In this document: piece by piece, positions 12,074 through 22,048 of the stretch
Numbering within the stretch: position 1 is the first letter of the stretch
Layout of the letters: the number at the start of each line of letters is the position of its first letter
Assembly (NCBI GenBank): GCA_009829735.1
Contig: CM020618.1
Span: 36,680,894 to 36,744,893 of the forward strand
DNA: 64,000 bases
Direction: 5' to 3'
Origin: Pyropia yezoensis
Lineage: Eukaryota > Rhodophyta > Bangiophyceae > Bangiales > Bangiaceae
Notes under the pieces: model-generated
Seen by the model: the letters and a program-made list of their open reading frames with translations, nothing else
Database searches by the model: none
What the model was told of the DNA's origin: nothing
Position numbers and translations under genes: made by a program

Positions 12074-12345
12074 ATCCCTTGCTGCACCACCAAATATGTG
12101 GTATAAAACTCGATCCTATTAGGCACGTGTCAGTACCCCTCGGGGGCAGGGGACAGGTAGCACAGAAAGAGGAACTACGAGAGTGGTCTGCCTGTTGCCT
12201 CACGTGCCTGCTGGCAGAGCCAACGAATACGCCCGGTAGTGCACACGGGCAAGAGGAGAGCAAACGCGCAGTTGTCTCTTTCCCTGAGGGCGCGGGCCAA
12301 GCGCATCCACGTGGCAAGTCGTGCCTCTCGCACAGATCCGGGGGG
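12074..12345 (-). repeat. Element C1 5' LTR (partial) and PBS
   Basis: The LTR end is TTTTATACCACA on the minus strand at about 12097, followed by the PBS-like TGGTGGTGCAGCAAGGGA at about 12092-12075. Homology to the C2 LTR is clear from 12097 to about 12330 and then fades. The 5' end of this LTR appears lost beside the zinc-finger stop codon at 12359. Confidence 0.6.
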
Positions 12346-12358
12346 GTGTTGCGAGGTG

Positions 12359-12372
12359 TCAACTGGTGTGGC
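12359..12372 (-). pseudogene. Displaced 3' end of the zinc-finger ORF
   Basis: Bases 12372-12359 carry the last codons (…HTS) and TGA of the zinc-finger ORF at 19409-20015. They were separated from it by the D3 insertion. Removing D3 and one copy of the GCGCC duplication keeps the frame through to this stop. Confidence 0.7.
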
Positions 12373-12377
12373 GCGCC

Positions 12378-12846
12378 TGTGGCAGTATTGACCCCCAGGT
12401 AGGGGGGCAATACGTGCCATGCAAGGGGCGGCAGGCCACTAGCCTGACCGGTTCCTCACCCTGCATTCGGGTCCATATTCCCTAAGTTTGGGATAGTTAA
12501 CTTAGTAGTAAATCCAACTTGGATTTGAGGTTTTTCTGCATTTATCGTCTTGAATTTTCGTGTGGCCCGGTGGGCAGGTGCTGGGGTGGGAGATTCTGAG
12601 TGGCGAGATTCTGAGTGGACCCTGGGGGGATAAGGGGAGGGACAGCGGGGCTTGGCCCTGCGTCCCCGTCCCGACCAAGAAACTGTTGGACCACACACCA
12701 TCCTCTTGTTTGTCCGTGGGGGGTTTGCCCCACAACAGGGACAGAGTGTGTGCGACTTGCACTTCTTCCGGTTCCCCCGACACGGGAGGCAGCCCTAGCA
12801 CACCGCCCCAACTTGAGTGCCGTGTGTGCTAGTGGTTTTTGCCACA
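12378..12846 (+). repeat. D3 5' LTR
   Basis: This is a 469-bp family D LTR, TGTGGCAG to TGCCACA, followed after 2 bp by the PBS. Confidence 0.92.
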
Positions 12847-12848
12847 TT

Positions 12849-12866
12849 TGGTGGAGCAGCAGGGGA
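12849..12866 (+). other. Primer-binding site of D3
   Basis: TGGTGGAGCAGCAGGGGA is identical to the sites in A and F. Confidence 0.8.
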
Positions 12867-12941
12867 CAGAGGTGAACTTTACCTCCGGGTGCACCCGGGT
12901 GTAGGGGGCCCTCTGTCTCAGAGGAACGGTGGTCTTGGACT

Positions 12942-13380
12942 GTGTCGTGTGGATCGTTAGCCAACACGGCTGGATCGGACCTCCCGACGTTCGGGAAACT
13001 CTCCGGTGACGACTTTACTCCGGCGCCTTTGAATACTCGCCAGACACAGGGTGTACCTGGGGTCGCGGAGGTGCTAGAGGCACTCCAGCCAGCAGGGCCG
13101 TGGGTATCGGTGCGGGCGGTATGCCACCCCGACCCAGTCGGGTGTTCACCCTGAGAGTCTTCCTCGGACCGGTGGTTCGCACTTCGGCCACCGGGTGGTA
13201 CACTCAAAGGGAACGTCCCAAGGTGAGAGGACTGTCCCCGCGAGATCCACTCGGGTTGGATTCAACTTCGGCATAGAGCCGTCGCCAACTAGGCGGGTGG
13301 AGGACGGCGGACCTTCACTCGTCGGTGATGGGCTCGAGCCTGTGACAGAGGTCGTAGCAAGTTGCTACCCCCGCCACCCT
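12942..13380 (+). pseudogene. D3 gag remnant
   Basis: Homologous to the D1 Gag N-terminus, but the ATG of D1 (NMASSD) is ACG here (NTAGSD), and the frame shifts near 13080. A second fragment at 13195-13380 matches the Gag region SQGERTVPAGSTRVG of D1 and D2. It ends at the internal deletion, after which pol sequence begins. Confidence 0.75.
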
Positions 13381-13398
13381 CAAAGAAAGTATCTTTGA

Positions 13399-16300
13399 TC
13401 GGGAGCCAAGTTCGGCTATATCGACCAACATGAGGGACCGGCAGTAGCGGTCACCCTCAACGCGGGCGCGAGTAGCGACCCGAAGTCCGGAAAGGAGAAG
13501 CACCAAGCCAAGTTGGCCGCCTCTCCTCGTCCCCATGTGAACATGGAGGGTGTCCCCCCCAGGTTGAGGGTTCAAGTTGAACGCCTCTTGGACCAATATC
13601 ACAAGCTGTGGGATGGTCAATTGGGACTCATGAGAGCCACCCAACACCGGATCGAGTTGAAGCCCGGTGCACCCCCTACACGCCAACAACCGTATAGGGG
13701 AGGACCTCGTTCAAGGGCCCTCGTTAAGGAGCAAGTTGCTCGCATGGAGGCCCTCGATGTGATCGAGGCCAGCAACGCCGAGTGGGCGAGTCCGGTGGTT
13801 ATCGTCCCCAAAGTTGATGGGACCCCCCGGTTCTGTATCGACTACCGTAAGCTCAACGAGAGCACGGTGAAGGAAAGTTATCCCCTACCTAGGATGGACG
13901 ACTGTCTGGACTCTCTGGGGGAGGCAAACGTGTTCTCTACCCTGGACTGTAACGCGGGGTACTGGCAAATTCCCATTGCCCCGGAGGACAGGCATAAAAC
14001 TACCTTTACCTGTCACTGTGGTACCTACCAGTGCAAGCGCCTACCGTTTGGTCTGTGTAACGCGCCGGCAACTTTCCAGCGCGCTATGGACATGATTCTG
14101 GCCGGAGTACGGTGGCAGATCTGTCTTGTGTACCTAGACGATATCATTGTGTTCTCCCGAAGTCCGGAGGAACACTTTGGCCATCTTGGCCAGGTGTTCA
14201 AGCTACTTGCTGACGCCGGTGTGTCACTGAAGGCGAGTAAGTGCCACCTCTTTACTCAAGAGGTGGAGTACTTGGGACATGTTGTCCATCCGGGGCGTCT
14301 CAGTGTTAACGAGAAGAACTTGAGGGCCATTCGTAAGGCTCAGTACCCCCGGACCCAGACCCAGATGAGGAGCTTCCTCGGGATGTGTAACGTGTACCGA
14401 CGTTTCACCAAGGGCTTCGCTAAGGTGGCGAAGCCGTTGAATGAGCTAGTGAGCTCAACGCTACCGAAGAACCTGCCTCCCCCAAGTCGGGTGGAGCAGG
14501 AATCCTTTGAGACTCTTCGGGACCTTCTGCTGAAGCCCCCCATCTCGGCTTTTCCTAGGTTGGGAGGCCACTACATCCTGGATGTGGACGCTAGCTACGA
14601 CCAACTGGGTTGTGTGTTGCTTCAGCAGCAGCCGGACAAGGAGTACTTGCCGGTGGGGTACTTTAGTAAGGGGCTGAACTCGGCCGAGAAGAACTACGGA
14701 GTCACCGAGTTGGAAGGGCTCGCAGTGGTGTGGTCGGTGACGTCACTTCGTCACTACCTGGAGGGTGAGAAGTTCCTCATCCGCTGTGACCACCGCGCGT
14801 TGCAGTTCATCTTTAAGACGGACTGTACGAACACTCGTCTCAATCGGTGGAGGGTGCGACTGGCACCCTTCAACTTTGACATTGAGTACCGACCTGGCAG
14901 GCAACATGCCCTTGCCGACGGCCTCTCTCGGGTACCTACCGAGGGGCTGGACACTAACCCAGTCGATGAGGACATCCCCATCGTGGGGGTAGTCACGCGC
15001 TCGGGTCAGGCGTTGAACCCCGAGGCGCCAGGGAACAAGAAGTACTTGCCCCTGTCCCTGGACGAGGTGGTGAAGGCCCAGGCCGAGGATCCCTTCTGCA
15101 AGTCGCAGAGAGATACACTGGATACAGTGGTAGAGACGCGTTTCTTTCTGGGAGACGATGGCCTCCTCATGAGGAGGGGGGTATTCCAGGGGACCGAACA
15201 ACTTGTCGTCCCCGCATCCCTCAAGGACAGTATCCTTGAGAGGGAGCACAACGCTCCCACGGGTGGACACCTGGGGTCTAGTAAACTGTACCAGACCCTG
15301 AGGACCAGGTACTACTGGCCGTCCATGGTGGTGGACATCTACAGTTGGGTGGCTGCCTGCACAAGTTGTGCACAGAATCGTCTGATGGAACGGCGGCCTA
15401 GTACGGCTATGCTATTGTTCCCGGCCAAGGAGCCCTTCGCCGCGTTGGCGATGGACATCCTTGGGCCACTGCCAGTGACCGAGGAGGGCAACCAGTACCT
15501 CCTGGTCATCTGTGACCGCTTCACGAAACTTACGCGTGCGATCCCACTGGCAGAGATCACGGCCATGTCGGTCGTGTCAGCCTTCCTAGATCACTGGGTT
15601 GCCGCGTATGACATCCCGGATAGTACACTATCGGACAATGGACCGCAATTTGCGTCTGTACTGTTTCAGGGAGTGCTGGATATGTTGGGGATTAAGGCAA
15701 ACTATGCCACCCCCTACCACCCACAAACTAATGGGCAGGTGGAGCGCTTCAACAAAACTATTGTTAGGCAGCTGCGCCACTATGTGAGTGAGCACGTGAA
15801 GACGTGGGACCAATTCATTTCTATTCTTACTACCGCCTACAATTCGCAGGTTCACTCATCTACAGGGGAAGTACCCCTCGCTTTTGTGACCCCCCGTCGC
15901 GTGCGGTCTATTGCCGTGCGGCGGTCGCTCCCAACTAGGGAGGATGGTGGCAGTACGCCTACTCCTACTGAGAGTAAGGCGGAGTTCGCCGCTAGGCTTG
16001 AAAACCTCATCCCTAAAGTCAGGGCTGAGATGGACAAAGCACAAAAGCGCTACAAGCGTACCTTTGACAAAAAGGTGCGCAATGCTAAACATGTCCCCGA
16101 GCAGGGTGACTGGGTGCTGGTACACTCGCACACCCCAACTAGGGGTAAGCTGGTATTCGAGACGAAGGGGCCGTACCAGGTCCTTCGTACTGATGGGCGG
16201 CGCTTCACCATCGAAAGTGACGATGGGGTCCGCACAGTGAACGGATAGGACGTGGTCAAAGTTGCACCACCGCCTGCAGGAGACCCAGCTTGGGCGCGTG

Positions 16301-16545
16301 CGTTGGAATCGTGGCGCCTCCCCTCACTGCCTGCGGCCAAACAGGGCCCACAGGAGTACGTGTTCGATAAGTTCATCGACCACGGATGGGATGAAGACAC
16401 TGACCGCCTCATGTTGAGGGTGCGTTGGTTTGGCTACAAAGCCAAGGATGATACGTGGGAGTATGTGGAGGACCTTCCCGCTGAGAAGGTCCGGGCGTAC
16501 TGTGCCCGGAATGAGATAGACCCTAACAGCCCTCCCTCAACGTGA
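13399..16545 (+). pseudogene. D3 pol: RT, RNase H, integrase, chromodomain
   Basis: This is the best-preserved pol in the window. The frame is open from 13399 (911 codons from 13513) to TAG 16246-16248. RT shows [30 protein letters not shown] and the active site LVYLDDIIVFS. RNase H shows ILDVDAS and TELEGLAVV. Integrase has an HHCC region (EHNAPTGGHLG..CTSCAQNR) and catalytic blocks MDILGPLP, LSDNGPQF and NGQVERFN. After the TAG the same frame continues for 98 codons and holds a chromodomain (YVFDKFIDH, RVRWFGYKAKDDTWEYVEDL), which in chromoviruses guides integration to marked chromatin. Gag and protease are deleted upstream and one stop separates the chromodomain, so it is annotated as a pseudogene. 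Confidence 0.92.
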
Positions 16546-16656
16546 GGGATGGCCGAGCAACAGTGCCAAGAGAGTGCTTCAAGTCGAAGTGGTACGCAGA
16601 GTGGCTTTTAACTACAGCCCTAACCCTCACACTCTCAAAACAAAGGCAGCTGCCAA

Positions 16657-18771
16657 CTAGGCACGCATGCTAGACTCTCCCACTCCACGGCCCTCGCCCT
16701 CACGTGGAGGCGAGCGGCGAGACCCACGCCGATAACGGTCTCCACTTGTTTGAGGGGGCGGCCGCTCCAAGTCGGAACCGTCGCGTCCCTCACGGTCGCG
16801 CAAGTGGCGCCGACCGTGGCCACTCTTCTGCCTGGTCTTGCGCGCAAGTTTGCGACGCAGACGCTGGACAGACTCCGTCTCCGACGGGGTAGAGGACTCC
16901 GAAACGGAGTAAAACAACTCGTCTTCCGATACGGAAGGAGAGCGCCGCGAGTGTCGGCGACGACGGCGAGGAGGCGAGTATGCCCGGCTCGCGCGACGTT
17001 TGCCACGCCCAAGTGGGGCTGGCTGGGGCATAATAGCCCCAATGCGAGCCAACTCGGCTGTCATAAACTCCGCCACCGACTCGCAACTCGCGGTCGCCAC
17101 TGCAGTACGAACGCGCTCCTCAAGTTGAGGAGTCTCGGAACTCTGTAGGGTTGCGGTCGACGCGGCCAACCAGGAAATGGTGCGCACCAACGTGGTGATC
17201 ATCATCTCTGAGGTTAGAGGCGTGGGCGGCAACACCAACTTGGGGTATACCGTCAGGAGGGTGGCCCCCAAGTTGGGGGACACCGGGGTGGAAGACTCCA
17301 CGGCCACGCTGATCGGGATGTTCCCGTGAGGTTGGAAAGGAACAGGAGGAAGCGGAGGGGCCCGCCGAGGTGGCGGTACCCGGGTATAACTGCGACCCCG
17401 ACTTGGGGCCCCCGCAGTAGGTTGAGTAATATGGTCATCATATGAGGGCACAGCCATAACTATGGGCTTGTCCGGGGGTGGCGCAGTGTGGCGATCCACC
17501 CCCGGGGCATACGGGTAGTCCCCGATGCCCAACCCCTCTCGTAGGACCACACGGCCGTCGTGAAGTTCACGAGCGACCCACACGAACTGGCGAAGTACGC
17601 CGTCGTCCTTGGGCCCACGAGTGGGGCGGCGCAACTTGTGCTCAATGCTCTCCCACTCGATAAACTTATGGAGCCGGAGCATCTCCTCAAGTAGAGTGAG
17701 TTGTCCTGATGAGCACCCTTCAGCAACTAGCTGAGGGGTGAGCTGTTCCAAACCTTGGATGAGCCGGAGGGGGAGATGCCAGAGCATCCCCCGCCGCTGA
17801 ACACAGGACACCCAGGTCGACATGACCTCGAGGAGCCACTGGGTGGCCAACATGGCCCACACCAGGTGATCAGGGGCAGCCGTCAACATGACGGAGCCGA
17901 AGTGGTCAAGCAACCATGGCAACAACGCCGGGAACCCGTAGGGGACCTCAACTTGAGGCCACCACTCGGGCTTCTCCGGATAGTACTGCTCCTTACTGGC
18001 AGCAGACTGTTGAGGAAACTCAAGTTGAGCCGAGGTCACCAAGTAGGGACCTCGCCGGAAGTCTTTCTCCATCCTCACATCAAAGTGATGAGTGTGCGAA
18101 TCGGCCTCGTGAAGGTACGGGGGGCGAGTTGCCACCGCGTCCCAAGTAAAGTTCGGCAAGTCGCCGGGACCCGGGATAGTTCCCCCGCGGTCCACCATGG
18201 CCTTGGCACGCTGAACGTCCTCAACCTCCTCATCGTCCAGGAAGGCAAACTGGTCCGTCCTGAAGCCAGCAGGGAACCCGACCCTACGGGGATACTTCTC
18301 CCGTAGGCGGTCCCATACCCGCCCCATCGCTGCGCCAAGTCGGCCACAGCGAAGAACAGTCAGCCCCTCCTCATAGAGAGGCCAAGCGGGGTAAAACCAC
18401 CGCCCCAAGGCCTCACGCGGGACAACTTGTCCCGCCTCCGGGGGAGACCCCGCCGTCAACCCAAAGCCGGGTGACGCGGGAGTCCCATCCCCCGGAGCGA
18501 TTGCGGAGCCCCCGCCGGAAGTCCCGGCGGGTGCTGCCCCGTAGGAGGTGTCCTCCAAGCGCTCGTCAAGAGAGTCCGTCTCCACTCCCAGAGTCGCCAT
18601 GGCTCTCCCCAAGTTGTGGAGAGACGCTCTGGCTATCGCAGCACGAGACCCGCCTCGAGTTGAGGGGGACTCGGATCGTGGGTATACGGGTGGCATCCCC
18701 AGCGTGGGGCGGCCCAGTGGAAGGTGAAGGGGAGGTGGTGGTGATGGTGAAGTGTGAACTGAGGAGAGCAA
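16657..18771 (-). CDS. Antisense ORF of element D3, 704 aa, unknown function
   Basis: An intact 704-codon ORF on the strand opposite to gag-pol fills the space between the chromodomain and the 3' LTR. Its stop is 111 bp from the pol stop (convergent) and its ATG is 168 bp inside the 3' LTR. Visible features: a Ser/Pro-rich N-terminus to about 120; a conserved-looking core at 121-430 with GRWFYPAW (123-130), RLREKYPRR (155-163), PEWWPQVEVPYG (268-279), a Trp-rich helical stretch (284-320) and RQFVWVAREL (394-403); a Pro-rich linker; a helical segment around 515-580; and an Arg/Ser-rich tail with SVSEDE. The same core motifs in the same order and similar spacing occur in the antisense ORF of element F. 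No known domain is recognised. An Arg/Ser tail suggests RNA binding or nuclear localisation, which is inference. Confidence 0.75.
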   Translation of the reverse strand: MLSSVHTSPSPPPPLHLPLGRPTLGMPPVYPRSESPSTRGGSRAAIARASLHNLGRAMATLGVETDSLDERLEDTSYGAAPAGTSGGGSAIAPGDGTPASPGFGLTAGSPPEAGQVVPREALGRWFYPAWPLYEEGLTVLRCGRLGAAMGRVWDRLREKYPRRVGFPAGFRTDQFAFLDDEEVEDVQRAKAMVDRGGTIPGPGDLPNFTWDAVATRPPYLHEADSHTHHFDVRMEKDFRRGPYLVTSAQLEFPQQSAASKEQYYPEKPEWWPQVEVPYGFPALLPWLLDHFGSVMLTAAPDHLVWAMLATQWLLEVMSTWVSCVQRRGMLWHLPLRLIQGLEQLTPQLVAEGCSSGQLTLLEEMLRLHKFIEWESIEHKLRRPTRGPKDDGVLRQFVWVARELHDGRVVLREGLGIGDYPYAPGVDRHTAPPPDKPIVMAVPSYDDHITQPTAGAPSRGRSYTRVPPPRRAPPLPPVPFQPHGNIPISVAVESSTPVSPNLGATLLTVYPKLVLPPTPLTSEMMITTLVRTISWLAASTATLQSSETPQLEERVRTAVATASCESVAEFMTAELARIGAIMPQPAPLGRGKRRASRAYSPPRRRRRHSRRSPSVSEDELFYSVSESSTPSETESVQRLRRKLARKTRQKSGHGRRHLRDREGRDGSDLERPPPQTSGDRYRRGSRRSPPREGEGRGVGESSMRA

Positions 18772-18925
18772 GCTGCCGAGTGGGCAAGCTTGAGGAGAGG
18801 GGCGGTCAACGTGACCGCCTCCACATCCGCGTTACGTACTCAAGGGGGGGACAGCAAGTCGCGCCCCCAACGCCGAGACGTGCGTTTACGCACCCCCTCA
18901 CAGGGCCGACCGGGTCGGTCGGAAC

Positions 18926-18939
18926 TGAGAAGAGGGGAG
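18926..18939 (+). other. Polypurine tract of D3
   Basis: The purine run GAGAAGAGGGGAG lies immediately before the 3' LTR (TGTGGCAG at 18940). This is the expected position for the plus-strand primer of reverse transcription. Confidence 0.75.
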
Positions 18940-19408
18940 TGTGGCAGTATTGACCCCCAGGTAGGGGGGCAATACGTGCCATGCAAGGGGCGACAGGCCA
19001 CTGGCCTGATCCGTTCCTCCCCCTGCATTTGGGTCCATATTCCCTAAGTTTGGGATAGTTAACTTAGTAGTAAATCCAACTTGGACTTGAGGTTTTTCTG
19101 CATTTATCGTCTTGAATTTTCGTGTGGCCCGGTGGGCAGGTGCTGGGGTGGGAGATTCTGAGTGGCGAGATTCTGAGTGGACCCTGGGGGGATAAGGGGA
19201 GGGACAGCGGGGCTTGGCCCTGCGTCCCCGTCCCGACCAAGAAACTGTTGGACCACACACCATCCTCTTGTTTGTCCGTGGGGGGTTTGCCCCACAACAG
19301 GGACAGAGTGTGTGCGACTTGCACTTCTTCCGGTTCCCCCGACACGGGAGGCAGCCCTAGCACACCGCCCCAACTTGGGTGCCGTGTGTGCTAGTGGTTT
19401 TTGCCTCA
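18940..19408 (+). repeat. D3 3' LTR
   Basis: This is a 469-bp LTR. The terminal TGCCACA has one change to TGCCTCA, and the TSD GCGCC follows directly. Any antisense promoter for the 704-aa ORF would lie here or in the 168 bp between LTR and ATG. Confidence 0.9.
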
Positions 19409-20015
19409 GCGCCAGCGTGCGGTGGTGATCCTTGCCACGCTGGTGGCGTTCGAAGTGTTCCACCGTCTCGAATTCGCGATCGCAGATGTCGCACCGCGGG
19501 CGCGTGCCTGGACGGTTGACCGTATTGCGGTGGCGCCGCGACCAGCGAAGATCGCGCAGCACTGTCAGGCTGTTGCAGCGCACGCCACAGGGCTTGCACA
19601 CGTACTTCTCCTTGGGGATGCTCTTGGCGATCCGGCGCTGCTCCCGCTGCTCCGCCGCGCGCGCCGCCGTGGGTCGGATATGCCCGATACGTGGGGCGGG
19701 CGGCGCAGTGTATCGCCGCGCGGGGTCCAGCGGGGGCAGCAACAGGCCCCGACTGGCCGAGCCCGCCGAGCCGGGCGTGGCAGGGCCCTTGCCCTAGCGC
19801 GAGAGGGGGGGCTTGGATGCGGCTGCCGCCGCCGAGTCGGCCGTCGCCGGCACAGAGGATGACGTGGATGCCGCCGCCGGTGATGCGCGCGCCGCCGGGG
19901 TGACGCGTGCCTCCGCGGTCGCGCGCGCCCCCGAGGCGCGCGCAGTCGCCGCCGAGGAATTCGGGGCGCCCGCTAACGCCGAGGAAGAATATTCGGAACC
20001 TGATTTGGCACCCAC
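19409..20015 (-). pseudogene. C2H2 zinc-finger ORF interrupted by D3
   Basis: This minus-strand frame has an Ala/Ser-rich N-terminal part and a basic linker (AAEQREQRRIAKSIPKEK). Two U1/JAZ-like zinc-finger units follow: CKPCGVRCNS..RRH, with the first His position lost, then CDICDREFETVEHFERHQRG..H. One in-frame TAG (about 19797) splits it. It starts just after a possible 3' splice site (pyrimidine run then CCCAG at about 20016), so an upstream exon is possible. D3 inserted a few codons before its TGA, now at 12359. Repeat T' with a TATA box lies upstream in the same orientation. Such fingers bind RNA or DNA; a transposon origin is possible. Confidence 0.6.
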
Positions 20016-20199
20016 TGGGTTTCAACAATCCGTTGACCAAAAGAAAAAAACCGTGACAGGGGCCACCAGGGCAGTGTCAGGGCCGTGTTCTTTCGGTGTA
20101 ATTCGTGGAACCCGCTGCGTTCGTATGACAATGCCCGAGGCACGCCGAACACAAGGGGCAGCACGAGGGCACAAACGCAGGGGGGGCCAAATCGGGAAC

Positions 20200-20935
20200 G
20201 GAACCGCAACGTCACCGACAGGTGGAAATCAAACTACCTGAGGTTACCGCATGTGAGGCACCCCCCTCACCCGGGCAGCCCTCAACGTACTGGTGAACGG
20301 TGTCAGCTGCCCGCGAAAGCCAATGAGGCTGCGGGGCGCGGGGAAGGTGACGGGCGGGGTGACAGTGATGGGCGTGGGGAAGAAGATGGGCGTGACGTCG
20401 GTGAGGGTCGAGGGGGTCGAGGGGTTCGAGGGTAAAGGAGGTCGTTGTGTCTGTGTTTTGTTGTTCCCCCCGAGGTCTCCCCGGGTGGCGCCCGCACTCA
20501 CGCATTATATACCCCCGGGCGGGCACCCAGGGTGCCCCAAAGCATGCGATTGCCCGTGCCGCCGGGGGGGCGGCACCAATGGGCTCAAACAAGGCATAGG
20601 CTCTCAGAACAAGTCAAGGTGGGTGTGCGCGCCCCAACGCGCCCCACCAGACAGCCCCAAGCGGGGGCGGGGGCGGCGTGCGGCGCTCGTGGCGCCGCGC
20701 GGCTGGCCTCACACGCCGGTCGGCCGGAAAGGCCGCAGAGGCTTGTAAGCCAGACGCCAGTCTTCGGGTCGATAATCTCCCGTGGGTCAGCAAATCTTGC
20801 CATTCCCATTGGCTCGTGGGGAGATTGTTCCGGCTGGCCGATGAGTCAGAGATGTGGCTTGTCCTGTGGTCCGTTGGTCCTCTGATCCGCGGAGATAAAA
20901 TATCCGTCCGGGGATGAGTCAGGGTACTAAAGGGT
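20200..20935 (-). repeat. Dispersed repeat T' (promoter-like, TATA box)
   Basis: This is a second copy of the repeat at 2163-2822, in inverse orientation. The minus strand carries a TATA box (ATATAATGCGTGAGTG, TATA at about 20511-20505) and a CT-rich leader pointing at the zinc-finger ORF. It abuts transposase-like sequence near 20935. Confidence 0.6.
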
Positions 20936-21920
20936 AGCCGATCCGCGGCTCTCGTGCTGACCGTCCGCGACCCGTAGAATCTCGGCCGGACACCGCGGCA
21001 TCTCTAGATTTAAGCGCGGGTGCCTCGTGCCGTCGACGTCTTGGAGAGTGTTGCACTTGGCATCCGGGCGTGCGCTTTTGGCACTCGGCGCTCTTGTGCT
21101 GAGGCACCAGAGGCAGGGCACCTTCGCGCTTGGCCCCATATGGCCATGCAAAGTGCACAGGGCGTCGTAATCGCCCGATACAAAAAAACTTACGGCTCGC
21201 CGATTGCCACCAACGGTGACCCCCTCCCGCAAGGCAGCTCCAGCTACTGAAGGTGGATTCTCAGCATAGCAGAGACCTGTTCGTGGTTGTCTTTGCTTGC
21301 CGGGCAGACAGCGACTAGAACGGTGTTGGCAAGCTTGCTAGGCTGCCGGTGGTTGATGACCGACGAGACAATCTTGACCGAGCTTGGATCTCCGCCTTTG
21401 TCCAGTCCAAGCGTTACTTGGATATCCTTCACTTGAGGATGATGAACCTTGGCCCATGGGCTCGTCTTGTCCTGCTCTTAAATATCAAAGTCTTCCGTTT
21501 GTGAAGTCGGCTTGAACTCTTTGTCGAGACAAAGCCGCTCAACAAAGGCCCCAGAGTCCCACAGTGCGGCCGCTTGTTCCTGCACCACTTCACGAAGCTT
21601 GGCGAGATGGGCACCAGTCTGGTTGACCTCAACTTCCTTTTAAGCCATGTCTTCCAGCCGGCGACGCTTGCGCGTAGCGCTGGCAAGCTCGCCATACCGC
21701 TCTGGGAGCCGCCAAAGCCCGAGCGGATCTTGTTGTTCTGCGACGAGCTCAATCCAACATCGGCAATCATCCCGACCTGATGGTCCACGCACAGTCGAGC
21801 AGGTGGCTCCAGCCGCCGTGTCTTTGGCGACCGCTCGAAGACAGAGTTGACGTCCACGCCAGCAATTGCGAGCACCCGCTTGACCTGCAACAAGCGCTGG
21901 TACTCCTGTCGCTTGGTCAC
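20927..21920 (-). pseudogene. DDE transposase-like gene, fragmented
   Basis: Three minus-strand frames in collinear order resemble a transposase-like family seen in many eukaryotes, which carries a DKGG..K motif followed by a GDY..L..G..G....PCLWC zinc motif. At 21920-21429: MIADVGLSSSQNNKIRSGF. At 21432-21244: LGLDKGGDPSSVKIVSSVIN and ASKDNHEQ. At 21232-20927: SGDYDALCTLHGHMGPSAKV then PCLWC. In other organisms these motifs occur in this order in a single protein. Frameshifts join the pieces, the N-terminus is cut near the D2 LTR and the C-terminus at repeat T'. The family name is not certain; motif order is the main evidence. Confidence 0.55.
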
Positions 21921-22048
21921 CTTCTTCTTTTAGGGGATCGTCACTTGTACGTAGTGCACTCCGCGACCGTTGATGGGCCCCACGCGAACTTCGCTTGGAG
22001 TTGTCTTGAGCAGTACCGCGCCCACGATTAAGTTCAGGTTTACGTGAT

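Larger units (their letters stand above)
12378..19408 (+). mobile_element. Element D3: Ty3/gypsy LTR retrotransposon with antisense ORF
   Basis: This is a 7,031-bp element bounded by two 469-bp LTRs and a perfect 5-bp target-site duplication GCGCC (12373-12377 and 19409-19413). Order: 5' LTR, PBS, gag remnant, pol with integrase, an in-frame TAG, chromodomain, antisense 704-aa ORF, polypurine tract, 3' LTR. About 2 kb covering most of gag and all of protease has been deleted near 13350-13400 relative to D2. The LTRs differ at roughly ten positions by eye. It cannot transpose alone but keeps intact ends. Confidence 0.92.

Noticed and set aside
18940-19408. Reading this LTR as a solo LTR
   Set aside because: It shares orientation, TSD and a preceding polypurine tract with the LTR at 12378, so it is the 3' LTR of D3.
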